Shown here: positions 25,782 to 37,780 of the stretch, one piece after another
Layout of the letters: each line of letters starts with the position of its first letter
How positions within the stretch are numbered: position 1 is the first letter of the stretch
NCBI GenBank assembly: GCA_023053545.1
Contig: JAKZAN010000001.1
Span: forward strand, 5,538,565-5,602,564
Length of the DNA: 64,000 bases
Origin: Lepidurus packardi
Taxonomy: Eukaryota; Arthropoda; Branchiopoda; Notostraca; Triopsidae
Direction: 5' to 3'
Notes under the pieces: model-generated
Databases searched by the model: none
Seen by the model: the letters and a program-made list of their open reading frames with translations, nothing else
Told to the model about the DNA's origin: nothing
Translations under genes and position numbers: made by a program

Positions 25782-28305
25782 TTAGTCATTGATATCCAAG
25801 CTGCAAGGTCTTGTAAAGGTTTGTGCCGTCTCCCGTATCCATTTGTTACTGACTATAAGTTTTAAAAATAACCCAAACAGAGAACGTTAGTCGAGTTATT
25901 GATCTCGATAAGAAAATGCGGTACTTGTACCCCATTTTGATCCATAAACGACTGGGCAAGCGCCATGCAAGGTCAAAATATCAGGTTTACCGCTCTTTTT
26001 TAGATTCCACCAAAAGGCGGCCGCGCCTTTAATAGGTTTAATTGCCACGCCTGCTTTTGGAAAAGCTGTAGCTCCGCCTCGAATGACATCATTTAACTAT
26101 TGAAGATATATCGCGATTAATCCTACAGCACCATTTCAACGAACTGAAAGGCAAGTTTTGCTGATACAAACGCCTTACGTAGAACATAAAGGTAGCAATA
26201 CGGTCTCCAACTTCTAGTTGCTTGCGCGAAAACTTTTTAGGTAACTAATAAAATACACGCCTTTTAGTGTCAGCTTGTTTAAGGATTTGGGATTCCCAAG
26301 AAAGAAAAGCAGTCACGCAAAGCAGCGAAAGAAAGGTCACGTTATGGCGTTTGTATCTGGTCTGGTCACTTACGTAAAACATGAAAGTCCCAATCCGGTC
26401 ACCCTTCTGAATCTCATGCTCAGGCATATTCGTCACCTAAAAAGATGTCTCGAAGAACCATTAGCCAAAAGCCGATAGAAAAGAAAAGAAATAACTTTGC
26501 ATAAGATTCGCTTACTAATTCGCTGGGTTTATCTTTCATCAAATAATCATAATGTGGACTATAATGTCCACCAATTCCGTAATTCGCAACCTAAGTAGAG
26601 AGTTAGACTAGATAAGTTTTTTTCTACGTTTTCTTAAAAAATGTTTGGTTTCTCAGAAATATGAAACCAATTCTTAGACATTTTTAAAAAAATTTATAAA
26701 TTACTCAGCGTAGTTAAGGTCAGTTTTGTAAAGAAAATATAGCATTGCACCAAAGGCTAAATTTGAAATTGATTAGAAGAAATTTACCTGCAGCATTTCT
26801 GAATGACCATCTAAAGTATTAGTGGAGAGTCCAGTTAACAGACTGACTCTGTGAGATAACTTCGGTAGCAATGGATGCGATGCGTCACTGAACCATGCCG
26901 TTTTAGAAGTTCTAGTATTGGAAACCATGTGTTGGTTCCCAGTTTGACCCTGTACGGTAGCCCTAGTTAACTAAAGTTCCATTTGAATCAAATGTATGTC
27001 AAAGAATTCAATAAGAGAAGTACTTTCGGTCCGGATAATTCCTTAATAACTTCAATTTCTTTGTCGGTAATGACGTCATGAAAGGTGTAAATTGCTGGTT
27101 GCAGATGATGCTGCTCGATTTTCACCGGCATTAGAAAGAAATACGGGCTACGGCGGCCTAACCAACACTTAAGTTTGGAAAGATACTTCTCGTCCTAAAT
27201 AAAGATGACAATCGGAAATTATGACGCTGGGAGAAAGTTTCAGTTCCTACCAAAAGTTTGTCTCCACGGCAAAGCGCATTGAAATTTCTTATATTATCCA
27301 TATCGGACGAAGTTCGACCCAGACGATAACTCTTGTTCTTTCTCAAAAGCTCTCGTTGTTCTGATACGGGAACTTTGTGCAAAGGCTCTGGGAAAATATA
27401 AGCGATCTGACCGCTTTCCCACGATTCATCATGCTACAGTTTTAGTGAATAAATATAGTAAATTTATATGTGATTTTCGTAGCAATTGTGAGAATCGTTA
27501 CCCGTTTGATCGCCAATTCTAGAAAGTCAGACACCTGATCTTGCCGAACTGTTTGATTATTCTCCAACCCGGCCAATATAAAGGCTTCTTCAAACCATTC
27601 AATTGCCCGAGAATAAATCCGCGCATTGAAACAATGTTTACCCATAAACAAACAATCTTGTGCTGTCAAATCTACAAAATTAATGCTCACGCTATTATAA
27701 TTTTACCTATTATATATACCACTACTAAAGAATAATTAATATTACCAGCGTGGCCTTGTATTCCCCATACGTTTCCGCGAGTTAATTCGGTGATGTTTAA
27801 CTCGTAAGTATCTTGCAAGCGGATCAGAGCTTGTGCTGCTCCATGCATATCGTTCTCTTCCGGAAATTTCCTCCCGTAGGTCAAAGACTTGAGGCGTTCC
27901 ACCACTTCTTTCCAGTCATCTTGCTTTAGTTCTTTGTCAATGTCTTTCCATTCCACTGTTAATCGCCGCAGCAACTGATAGGCGTGGACTGGATTACCCG
28001 AGATTCTTTTTACAAACTCCTCATCGTTTTGGATATTCTCGTCTTGCAAGGACTGATACTGTTCCAAATACCTTCACAAAACAATAAAATAATAAAACTA
28101 TGAAACATGTACACGCTATTACTCACTTCCTTATTGTATGCATTTTCCGCTCGGCTTGGCTTACAAATTCTTTCATTGTGCTGACCATATCCTTTTCCAT
28201 TTGAAAGACACTGAGTAAATCTGCCGATGCACTATACACGTCATCACAACGCACTACTCGTAGTATTGCAGCTGTTAATACGACTAAGCCGACTCCGAAA
28301 TGCAT
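25782..28305 (-). CDS. P4HA: Prolyl 4-hydroxylase subunit alpha, with a duplicated (alternative) catalytic exon
   Basis: ER-luminal Fe(II)/2-oxoglutarate dioxygenase subunit that hydroxylates prolines in collagen-like chains with PDI as the beta subunit. Exons: 28305-28127, 28071-27746, 27671-27502, 27433-27251, 27194-27024, 26970-26788, 26590-26516, then 26436-26374 or 26232-26179, 26096-25931, 25852-25782. With one of the two alternative exons the product is 525-528 residues (human about 534). It opens with a signal peptide (MHFGVGLVVLTAAILRVVRC), then the P4HA N-terminal domain and TPR-like peptide-binding domain (LTAQDCLFMGKHCFNARIYS). The catalytic domain has VANYGIGGHYSPHYDYL with the HxD iron ligands, GGATAFPKAGVAIKP, FWWNL, the third ligand in LHGACPV, and the 2-oxoglutarate-binding Lys in GSKWVSNKW. 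The protein ends TRPCSLDIND with no KDEL, as expected because PDI retains it. Confidence 0.95.
26179..26232 (-). CDS. P4HA: P4HA alternative exon 8b
   Basis: 54-nt, phase 0-0 exon encoding FSRKQLEVGDRIATFMFY, with acceptor CTAAAAAG and donor TAC/GTAAGG. The last ten residues differ from exon 8a by one (A for G); the upstream residues differ completely, so the duplication is old or diversified. Its acceptor has a weak polypyrimidine tract. Confidence 0.7.
26374..26436 (-). CDS. P4HA: P4HA alternative exon 8a
   Basis: 63-nt, phase 0-0 exon ending GDRIGTFMFY, with acceptor TTTTTAG and donor TAC/GTAAGT. It covers the same segment as exon 8b, corresponding to GNRIATWLFY in human P4HA. Including both would insert a second copy of a core strand, so mutually exclusive use is likely. 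Confidence 0.75.
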
Positions 28306-30566
28306 TTTCGGAGTATCTGTAATGAAAGAAAATACTTCCGTATTCTACAGTGTCTAGCGTTGAACTGAACATAGAAAACCAACAAGATGTTTTACCCTGC
28401 AATTTATATACCGATCAGTCATGGTCCAAGTGTATAGCCCCAATGAGAAGAATACACGTCAAGAATACCAATTTACGGAAACTCAGCTTATTGCTTCAGG
28501 TATATAACCATGCATAATAAGACCTAGATCATAACCGGAGATGCATGTTTGGTTTTCAAAACCGTTACTTTTAGGTCAAAGCTACGGAGGTGAACAATAA
28601 AGACTTGGTGGCGTCTTCCATTTGCTCACTATATCAGTCAAGCGTACAATTTGATATGTCTACCGTATGAGTGTGTCCAAATGGAGTTTAAAACGATTTT
28701 TTTTTCTACTAAAATGACCATTATGATTACTGACAATTCTCTTTATTTTTGCAAAGTTTTTGCGCTTTCCCACGAATAAATGTTTACGCTACAACACCTC
28801 AAAATATTGTACACCTGTTATTAACGACATGGTTGGGTGCTGCTGGATCAGTCCACGATGTGCTTGTTTACGTTCGTGTAGGTTATTAACTTACATTGAG
28901 CGAAGAAAGCAAGGCCATGACATTTGAGATGAAGCGAACCATTGCAAAAACACCCCATATGCCGCTGCATGTTTAGCTCTCAACAGTCGAAGACTTAGAC
29001 GCAGGTAAACGACCCTCGCAAGGTAATTGTTCACTTTCGAAGCCTTCGGATTTTACGCAGATTGAAGGCATTGCTTCCCAAAACCGTATCAAAACTCGAA
29101 CTTCGAATTCGAAAATTTCCGAACTTTCTAGCTTTCTCAAGCATATATACTGATGTGATTAATAGATAATCTTCCAATTAAATTTAATTAATAAATTGTT
29201 CGTAATGGCTCAACTTGAGTATTATTAAAAAATTAAAATTAAATTAACATTGCCCGTCCAATAATCATTTTAAAAACTTAATCTTAAGGAATTAAAGTTC
29301 CCAATCTTAACTTAATCAAAGTTTAAGTATACTTCAGCTGTTGAAAGGACCTTGAGCTTGATGTTCATTGAATAGAAATAAAGAAAAGGGGTTAAATCGT
29401 TGAAAGTGTAATAGCTTAAGTTTAGACTCACGTTTTGTCTTATATTCAAATCCGGAAGACGTGCAAATGTTTTATTGGCTCACGAATTCGCTCAAGTTTC
29501 ACTCTGGAATGCTGGGCATCAACTGCAGGTAGTTTTCGAACCCAGAGAGTTTTCCGTGTATATATCTCGTATTTCATGAGAGTTTTCGGAGGCGGAGTCT
29601 TTCCGTTGCATTTAAGTTTCAAGTGAAAGAGATGTCAATTTATTTAAAACATCAGTAGTCTTCTATGAGGAGTTAGCCTTTGTTTTTTTTCAACTTGTTG
29701 ATTCGTCAAGTTGTTTATGCACTGAGTTTATCCACCAAATCAGCCAGAGGGGTAGTTCGACGAATGTTCATGTCAGGTATACATTTTTACGAGACGTTTG
29801 AAGGAGTCGAAAATATTAGGTTCTTTATAACCCTTTCTGTAAAACTTTCTTTTGGTGTGTGTAAAGTGAGGAAAATAGAAGACAAGCTCCGGTATTACTT
29901 AAAACACGGCAATATAGGATGTAAGATGACCTTCCCGGAAGCCCTTTTTATGTAACCCAAAAATCTATCTCTGTGGTATGCGGGTTTTCCATGGCAGTCT
30001 AATTAAGAAACTTCTACCCTCAATTTTTGAATGTTTTACGAACATTTGCAATGTGCTACCCAGTTCTCAAAGAACTTGTGTAAATACAGAAAGTAGCGAG
30101 AAAGAAACCAACATAGAAAGCTTGTTTCGTGACTGGAGTTTTCTTTTATTGCATAGCAAACACAACTAGCTCTTAATAAAAAAAAACAACATATCTATAT
30201 ACATAAGCTGTTTAATTAGAAACTCGGGACATAACGTTGAAATACTTTTTAACGACGTTATCTAAATGGTCGGCTACACCAAATTCATTCAAATAAGACG
30301 TAGCTACATATTATACATCACATTTGTGTCTTTTTACTCTGATATATGTCTTTATTTGAATCAGACTTCATGCAAATGAAAAAAAAATTTCACATTTGAA
30401 ACGCGCGACAGTATTCATACAGTTATAGCCCACGAACTTCCGTGAATTTGAATTCCAAACTTGCCGAATCAACTTTAAAGCTGCAGTTCGCAGTTCGTTT
30501 GGTGCCTCCTGTGTTCTGTAACTGGAACCTCGAACGTTGGTTGTTTATATTTTCTGGTTTCTGCTG
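28306..30566. other. Intergenic, no supported gene
   Basis: Upstream region of P4HA. Three short + strand frames (29435-30169) show no recognisable domain and no convincing splice chain. AT-rich, with no RNA gene or element recognised. Confidence 0.5.
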
Positions 30567-30588
30567 ATGGCAGAACTGAAGCTCTGCA

Positions 30589-31026
30589 CGAAAGTAAGGA
30601 AACTAATTGTTCTGATTATTAACAAATACGGTTTTTGTTGAATGGGCTACGTATTATTTGGAATATATAATAATAAGATTCCTCACGTTGAGTGGTAGTT
30701 TAAAATTTTACTTAATGTAATGTTAATGATTGCATCATCTCATGTCTCATCTGATGATAGATAGATAAAGATACGATAAAAACGAAAGTAAGGAAACTAA
30801 TTGTTCTGATTATAAACAAATACGATAAAGATACGATAAAAACGAAAGTAAGGAAACTAATTGTTCTGATTATTAACAAATACGGTTTTTGTTGAATGGG
30901 CTACGTATTATTTGGAATATATTATAATAAGATTCCTCACGTTGAGTGGTAGTTTAAAATTTTACTTAATGTAATGTTAATGATTGCATCATCTCATGTC
31001 TCATCTGATGATAGATAGATAAAGAT
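30589..31026 (+). repeat. Tandem duplication of about 194 bp (two full copies and one 60-bp partial)
   Basis: The sequence starting CGAAAGTAAGGAAACTAATT recurs at 30589, 30783 and 30843. Copies 1 and 3 run about 190 bp and differ at very few bases (for example ATATAATAATAA versus ATATTATAATAA). The middle copy breaks after about 60 bp. Each full unit starts with a consensus 5' splice site (AAA/GTAAGG) and ends in GATAAAGAT, so it looks like a duplicated intron upstream of the C2H2 gene. Confidence 0.9.
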
Positions 31027-31102
31027 CCCATTCGCATCCGACAACTGTAGTTTTCTTGGCGTTATAAATCTGGAACGTACGGTAGACCTCTTATTTCATT
31101 CC

Positions 31103-31884
31103 ATGATGAATGCCTTTAAATGCGATGCATGCCAAGTCTCTTGCAATAGCCTGTTGCAATGGAACGCCCACGTAGGCAGCAGTGGTCATTTAAAGAAAAG
31201 GTATATGATCTGCATCACAAGGCAATTACCAGTTCCTTTCCTTTTTTTTGCAGCCCAGAAGCAGTCAAAGTACAATCACCTGCCTTAGTTTCAAGTCTTC
31301 TGCCCCAACCCAATGTTAACAGCAAGCGTAGTACAGCTCCTGTTGCTGCTCTTGAAAAGGACGACATAAACCTTAGTTTTACTTGGACAACATGTCCTTC
31401 ATGCCCAAGTTCGCGGTTTGGCAGTCCTTCTGCGTTCAGGAAGCACTTACAAAGCCTTGAGCATGTTCGCAGCCGCAAAAAGTTATTCGAAGTGCCAAAG
31501 CCTACAATACTCGAACTTCCAAGGCTAGTCCCAGTTCCTTCCGTAGTTCAAGCAGTTTCTGCTCCAACAACTGGAATACATGCTTCTCGTCCTATTCCGG
31601 TAACTTTTGCACCAACTTGTCCCGTTCCGAAAGTTCTTGTTTCTGCTCCTGTTCTTCCTGTTCCGGTGACTGTTACTCCTGTTCTTCCTAAAATAATTAG
31701 TACTGCAGCCGCTTCTATAGAAGATCACAGCCCTTTATGTGGCTACGAATACTCTGACAGTTTCCGTCATTTGGATCTAGCCTTAAAGATTGAAAACTTG
31801 CGAAGTCACTTTTATTTCGTTTTGAAGAACGAAGAAATACCTGATATTGCATCTGGTGATACTTTAGATTCTAAAAATTGTTAA
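31103..31884 (+). CDS. Two-finger C2H2 (U1/matrin-like) zinc finger protein
   Basis: Not assigned to a named family. Exons 31103-31200 and 31254-31884 join in phase to 242 residues. Finger 1 is CDACQVSCNSLLQWNAHVGSSGH, spaced like the U1-type/dsRNA-binding C2H2 fingers. Finger 2 is CPSCPSSRFGSPSAFRKHLQ followed by SLEH. A Val/Pro/Thr-rich low-complexity stretch follows (about 31500-31700: repeats of VPV, APVLPVPVTV), then an acidic C-terminus. An alternative start exists: ATG at 30567 (MAELKLCTK) can splice from 30593 to 31025 in frame and would add 35 residues, with the tandem repeat as its intron. I favour 31103 because that acceptor is poor. The finger type suggests RNA binding; that is inference. 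Confidence 0.7.
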
Positions 31885-32085
31885 ATTTAACTTTTTGCAG
31901 TAGTCGAAATATTTGTGATATTGGCCTTGACCGCTTTAAATCGCGGAATAATTTTGAATTCAGTTTGTTTTGATAAGAATATGTTATAAAAAAGACAGAA
32001 TGTACAAGGAAAGATGTATTAGAAATTACAATACATTATAAATTAGTATTGAATAAAATGCCTTAAAAAAGAAGAGACACTTATT

Positions 32086-33791
32086 TTATTTTCTCTGTAA
32101 CCACTGAAAGAAGTCGCACTTCGCTGCAGGATCGTTTTTGTGTCCCTCCCCTCGATGACAAACCCAAAATTGACGGTTCATATTAGGCCCTTTCTTCTTC
32201 ACAGTTCGTAAAACACACGGTTCGGAATGGCCTTTACATAAAGGTGGAGAGGAAGGGCCTTTCAAGAGAGATTTCCATGCTTGAGCCGCTTGGGAGTTCA
32301 AAACTACACTTCCCGTGCAATTTATAAACTCTTGTTCTGTGTCCATTTCGCTCGTTCTGGAGTTAATAGAACTCGTTTCTTTGCCCGAAGAGACTGTTTT
32401 GACCTCTGAATTGGATGTTTTCTGGAAGTAATTGTAGATCTTCGCTTCCTGCATTCGAGGCTTCTTAGCAGCGCTTGGACCTTCTAAACCTTCTAAGGAC
32501 GAGGATGACGAGTCTACGTTGTTGATTGTTTGCTTGAAGAGGAAGGAGGCAATGGTGGATTGCTTGCCAGCGAACTCTTTATAGTATTTGGTACAAAAAG
32601 AAGGACATTTCGGGGACTTGATCGTCGTCAACTTGAAGCTAGCTCGTATGGGACAATGGTCACTGCCTTGTATGTCAGGCAGACATTCCGAATCATTAAG
32701 AAAGGGAAGAAGACTCGGACTGATGAAGATATAATCAATGCGAGTGCCGTAGTTGTTCGATCGGGCGCTTAAAAACGTATTCCAACAAGTATAACTTCTT
32801 TCGCTAGAAGGGTAGAGATAACGGAAAGTGTCTATCATGATCCCCTCTGGGTTTTCGACGGTAATTAAAAATCGGCTTAGCCATATCCGTGAGGGACTTT
32901 TCTCAAAATCCTGAAAGATGATTCACAAATGTAATTCGACTTAATCGTCCAAATGGATTTTTCTTCTTTTACATCATCGGGATTGCAGTTGTCGATCCTT
33001 TGATGCGAAGTGTTGATATCTCCTAAAATGATGACATGCTTTCCGCACTGTAAGAAAGCTTGGCAGCGTAGTTCCAAAAGACGGTAAAATCGCAATTTAA
33101 AATTAAGTCTGTCTTCATTTTCAGGATCTGCTCGGGGACAGTAAACGTTTATGATGATCAAATTACTGACCACGTCATTTTCATCCTAAGAAATAAAGAC
33201 AAAATCAAGAATAGAATGCTGTTGGAAATCTCGGGGACTTTTCTTTGAACCTTAACCGTGTGTTCCGTGATAACACAGCGACCTTCGGTATCCAAATCTT
33301 TAATTTCTACATCGCTAAATTCTTCTCGAATGCTCCCAAGACAGTTATTAAAACCATCTGTTGCAATTACGGGCGATAATGCCCCAGAGACTCCTTCTGC
33401 AGCCTTGATTGGAGTACAACGTTCTTTGCAGTATGTGGCAACACCTTAATAGACCCTCCCCAAAGGTCGTTTTAATTGGTTTATTTTCAGTACTTATGTT
33501 GAATACCTGAATATCCAGCTCTTTTCTTGGAGAAGCTATAATAAGAATTGTAGCCATCTATTAACGCTGTCTGTTCATCCAGCATATCTCCTACATACAA
33601 GAAAAATTGAAGTTGTGTAGCTTTATTAAGTTTTGAGGAATTTAATACAGTATTAGTAAGCTTCAAAACGTACGTGTTATTTTAGTTTCTTGGAAGCAGA
33701 CGACGTCAGCGTCTAGTGAGGCTAAAGTTTCCTTAGCCCTGCATTTGAAGGAGCGTATTCCATTAATATTCCACGATAATAAGGTCAACAT
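32086..33791 (-). CDS. APEX2: DNA-(apurinic/apyrimidinic) endonuclease 2
   Basis: ExoIII-family AP endonuclease/3'-5' exonuclease; in vertebrates APE2 acts in base excision repair and ATR-Chk1 signalling. The N-terminus MLTLLSWNINGIRSF contains the SWNxNG motif; CFQETK carries the metal-binding Glu. VYCPRADPENEDR, ILGDINTSHQRID (the GDxN motif), TRIDYIFIS and IQGSDHCPI (catalytic SDHxP) follow. Downstream are a PIP-box-like QSTIASFL, KIYNYFQK, and a C-terminal GRF zinc finger (CKGHSEPCVLRTVKKKGPN...RQFWVCHRGEGH...CDFFQW), diagnostic of APE2 over APE1. Exons include a large last exon ending at 32086; the first exon begins at the ATG at 33791. It is divergent from ATG101, with about 530 bp between the start codons. 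Confidence 0.96.
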
Positions 33792-34045
33792 GTTTTTAAT
33801 TATTTACAAACAAGCTTTAAAAGTCATTCGCTCAGTCGGCGGGAAGCTGCTAAGCTTCCAATTGGCTATGTCCAAAACAAGCTCCGCCTTCGCATCATGC
33901 AAAATAAGTAATATTGGGAAAATACGGAAACGTCGAGTCCTGACTGGGACTCGACTCGACTGTTTAGTTTTAAGCTGATCGGTTAAATAGAAAATATAAG
34001 TAAAAGCTAAAATTATAGTTCTTTGTTCCTCGATATCGAACGGGT

Positions 34046-34303
34046 TTAGACATGATTCAGTAAGGTCAATGGGGTTTCCGGCCTTCTGGGCAGTGCTCGT
34101 TCCGAGTGTGGCTTTATCGCATGGATTGGTTGAACCCGTCCTGAAGTTCCGCCTTCCACTGATGCGAAGAAGTAAACATAACAGTCCTTTGTTATAACCA
34201 GCTGTGTTTGTTTGCTCTGGGATAAAGTTGCCTTTGTGGAGGTAGAAATACGGTCAAACGACGAATTTTGCCTTGTTAATAAACAACGGGGTCTGGAACT
34301 CAT
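34046..34303 (-). CDS. Small open frame between APEX2 and ATG101 (doubtful)
   Basis: An ATG-initiated frame of about 85 residues (begins MSSRPRCLL, ends LTLLNHV) occupies the short gap between two divergent genes. No domain is recognised, and no AATAAA was found downstream. It could be a chance frame over the shared promoter or a small lineage-specific gene. Confidence 0.15.
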   Translation of the reverse strand: MSSRPRCLLTRQNSSFDRISTSTKATLSQSKQTQLVITKDCYVYFFASVEGGTSGRVQPIHAIKPHSERALPRRPETPLTLLNHV

Positions 34304-34324
34304 TAATGCCTTTGTGTCCAAGCA

Positions 34325-35253
34325 ATGAACGCTAGGAGTCAGCTGTTTGAATTTGTAAGAATCTCAGATTTCCCCTTTTTGCTTTTTTACGGTTATTTTC
34401 AGTTTTCGTGATTGACAGCTAGCTCTCCTGTCTGATTCCTTTATTTCGTTCAGGCATTAGAAGGACGCCAAGTGGATGAAGCAGTTTCCAGCGTTTTTCA
34501 CTCTTTACTCTTTCATAGAACTTTAGGGAAATTCCATTACAAGCAAGAAGGCAGCTACTCAGTAGGAACAACTGGCTATGAGGATATAGATTGCGATTTT
34601 ATAGATCTCACTTATGTAAGCTTCTAATATTAACTGTGAAAAACATTTAAAACTAAATATTTTTATAATTATTAGGTGCGTTGTCATTCGCCTGAGCTAA
34701 CGAATGTTGTCCTCAAAGAAGTATCCACTTTTAGCAGTTGCCTACGATCTCAAGAAGGTCCCAGAGCAGGTCAGATTTCGTTGACGTTCTACCAAACCAA
34801 AAAAGCTCGCTGGCCCTTCCCAGCTGAGAGTATTCCATGGGAAGTCTGGAATATGAAGCTAGAAATTATAACCCTTAGCACTGAACATGGTAATTCTCAT
34901 TAATTGAAGTTATTTATTGAATAAAAAATTTTATATTAATTTTCGCTTTAGAGCGGCAAATGTATCGTGATAAACTTGGAGATATTTTAGCTGAGAAGAT
35001 CATGTTCATAGCCGAAGCCATGAATAGACAAGATTACGTTCCCAAAATGCCAAATCAGTCTGAAATTGACTTGATTTTTGACACTCGGTTTGGCGATGTA
35101 CAGCCTTTCCTGTTCAAGGTAAAGTTAAAAATAGATAAATAAAATTGATTTGTTTAATTTTTCTTAAAGATCTCATTCTCCACATCACCTCCAAGTGGAG
35201 CCTCAATGGGAACTACAGTGCGACGCTTATTGAAAGATACTTTATCTTTATGA
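34325..35253 (+). CDS. ATG101: Autophagy-related protein 101
   Basis: HORMA-fold subunit of the ULK1/ATG1 initiation complex; it pairs with ATG13 and recruits downstream factors. Five exons (34325-34354, 34454-34615, 34676-34889, 34952-35118, 35170-35253) give 218 residues, the same length as human ATG101. Marks: [10 protein letters not shown] in a 30-nt first exon, [61 protein letters not shown] (the WF-finger region), [32 protein letters not shown], and C-terminal [13 protein letters not shown]. The very short first exon was set from the family N-terminus. Confidence 0.97.
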
Positions 35254-35603
35254 GCCACAGCATGCAATGGAAAGAAATTTAACGGGCCATATTTCTCCCC
35301 TTCTTTTTTAACAAAGAAACATTTTATGAAAGAGCTGTGCACAAATGTACAAACAATCACGAGTTATACAAAAAAATGTATTGTAAAACCTTACAAGTAC
35401 TTGTTTTCATGCAATTTAACTTTGTTCCATTGACTGACAAAAATACTCACGCACAATTAAAAAAAAAACACAAATAATTTTTGAGACAAGATAAAGGGAC
35501 TCAGAAGTTTTAACCTGTGAAGGAAAAAGAGAATTCGGACCAGAAAAGAAGGTAGTATTCACAATTCAAAAGAAATTGCGAGTAGAAATCCACATCACGT
35601 CAA

Positions 35604-37139
35604 TCAAATGCGGCTTCCACCCATCGCTTGAGAAATTTCACCCACATCAGCTGTTTCACTTGATACTGGAGCAGACGGGTCGCTTTCACTGAAACTCAGC
35701 CTAGAAAAATACATAATGAAGCAAGGAGAAAGGTTTTTAACCATTTTTACTTAAACATTTTATTTTTTTGTAAATTACCTGCCAATACTGAAAGACTTAT
35801 TTTGCCAACCATAACTTGGGTTAGCGTTTCTATCACTATAACCGCATTGCCAACCAGGTTCTAAGCTGTATCTTGTACGAAAAGGCGTGGGCAAACTCTC
35901 TTGAGCTAAGGACGGAGTAGATGAAGGCCGCGATAAAGACGTAGAAGGATAATGCGGATTGTACGGGTAAGAGTGGTCGTAAGGGGGCGGAGTTTCCAAG
36001 ATCGCAGTCGAGTTCGTAGTGGTAGTTCCTAATCGGTGGTTCGCAACAGCTTCTTTGGCTCGCATCACAGCTAATTTTGTCCCCACTGCTCCTACAATGA
36101 ATCAAACCGCTTAAATTAGGTAACTGAAAATAACTGTCATATTTAATAATAAACTTAGGAATACTTTAGCAAAACTGTGGATTACGAATTTTTTACCTGT
36201 GTAAGTAATTTCATGGGGTTCTTTGCCTTCAGGGTCTGGTAAGGCCGAAGCAATTTGCCGTTGAGCATTAAAGATAAATTGGCACTTTTGGCCTAAGCGA
36301 ACATACGAGTCTGAGAATTTTAATAGCGATTGTTTAACACGGATTAGTTTCACGATTTCAGTTTCTTTGACGCGCTCGGTGACTAAAAAATCAAGAACAG
36401 AATAGTTTGGATTAGAGAATTCATGCGGGATAAAATTACGTTCTATTTGTGCGTTCACGCGAGCTCTCTCAGCTTCGGCGAGCTTGGCTTCCAGTTGGCG
36501 AAATTCTTGACTCGAGACTTTCTTGGCAGCCTTTTTGACTTCATGATGGAATTTGGTTTCTCTTTGTTCAGCAGCTGTTAATAATTGTTTCCCCGCATCC
36601 ACATGTCGGTCGCCTTCTAATATCATTTCGAACTGACGTCTAAAATCCTTGATACTGTCTAGAAACAGCGAGAACATGGAATCAAACTGAACTGAATGAA
36701 TGAAAAATTACCAATAAATTCCTTCTGGACATCGCTCCAAATCGTGTTTAGCTCTGACACTTGATTCACGACGTCTTGGATACCGCGGTTTTCTTCCTTG
36801 GAAGCCCATTTCATAAGATCGTGACAAGCGGCTGTCTGGGAGGTCTGAAGCCATTTGGCAGCGGAATGGACGTCTTTTAATTCTGATATCGCTAGTTGTA
36901 GCTCAGGATGACCAGAGCTTACGGATTTCAACCGTATGCTGCTTCTGTAAAGGTCGGGAAGAAAGAGAGGAAACCACAAATTAGAAAAAACGCCTAGGGG
37001 GTCTGAATACGGACAAAGAGAATTATTCACCGTATTTTTACATGATTTTAATTTACTCCGGAAGTAAACCTGGTTAGGTTTCTTATTTATATATGATTAG
37101 GCAAGCTCACCTTCTTAAGCTCTTCATGGTTCCATTCAT
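35604..37139 (-). CDS. BAR/Pil1-like coiled-coil protein with Pro/Tyr-rich tail
   Basis: Not identified with certainty. Five exons join in phase from MNGTMKSLRR (37139) to the stop at 35604, about 400 residues. The first 260 residues are helical and charged: SELNTIWSDVQKEFIDSIKD, EFRQLEAKLAEAERARVNAQ, then LVTERVKETEIVKLIRVKQS, and QFIFNAQRQIASALPDPEG. This order resembles BAR-domain proteins, and in particular fungal eisosome Pil1/LSP1 (basic N-terminus, central LEQELxRAEAES-like helix, late Ala-rich helix before a Pro). The tail is rich in Ser/Thr/Pro/Tyr and includes a PPPY motif (ETPPPYDHSYPYNP), a WW-domain ligand. Likely role, by inference: membrane-curvature binding or scaffolding. It might instead be another divergent BAR family such as FAM92. 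It is divergent from the ankyrin-GH20 gene. Confidence 0.75.
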
Positions 37140-37780
37140 TTAGCCCAAATTTTTTTACGTGTTTTTCACCACTGATCATCCAACGAAGTGTTTTATTTTC
37201 TTGGAAACCAAAAAGTGCTTCTCAACGGCATCTATTGTGTAAAAATATTTTATTTCGTTCAGAATTGGTACCGTACCAAGCGAATAATACCAAAGTAGCC
37301 TAGATGGCGCGATAATGCTAAAAAAAAAAAAATTATGATTTAATTATTTAATTCACCAAAAATTTTCCCTTCTAACTTTAAGCAAAGATCTTTAAGTAAA
37401 GGTAAACTAAAATTAAGGCAATTAGTTTCTTAGTAAAAAAATACTTTCTTATTTTATTTGTAAAAGAATGTAAGAAAGTTTAAGTGAAGTTTTAAATGGT
37501 ATATTATAGACGTTTGAAATAATTGCACAATTATTGATATTATTTTATATTCTAATATGTGATTTCTATTTATATTATGTATACCGTAAAATATGTTTTA
37601 ATATAAACGGCAGATTATTTCATATTTCGAGCTTTCATTCATCATTACGACTTGCGACGTTAGTCGCCTTTGGGCGTTGCAAATTGTTTTTGTTGTTCTC
37701 GCAAGATTAGTCAAGCTTCTCTCATTTAGCTGAAATTTAGTCTACGTAGACAAAATTATAATATAAAAAATCACCTGAAC

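Noticed and set aside
29435..30169. Three + strand frames of 60-90 codons
   Set aside because: No domain, no consistent splice phase, and AT-rich background.
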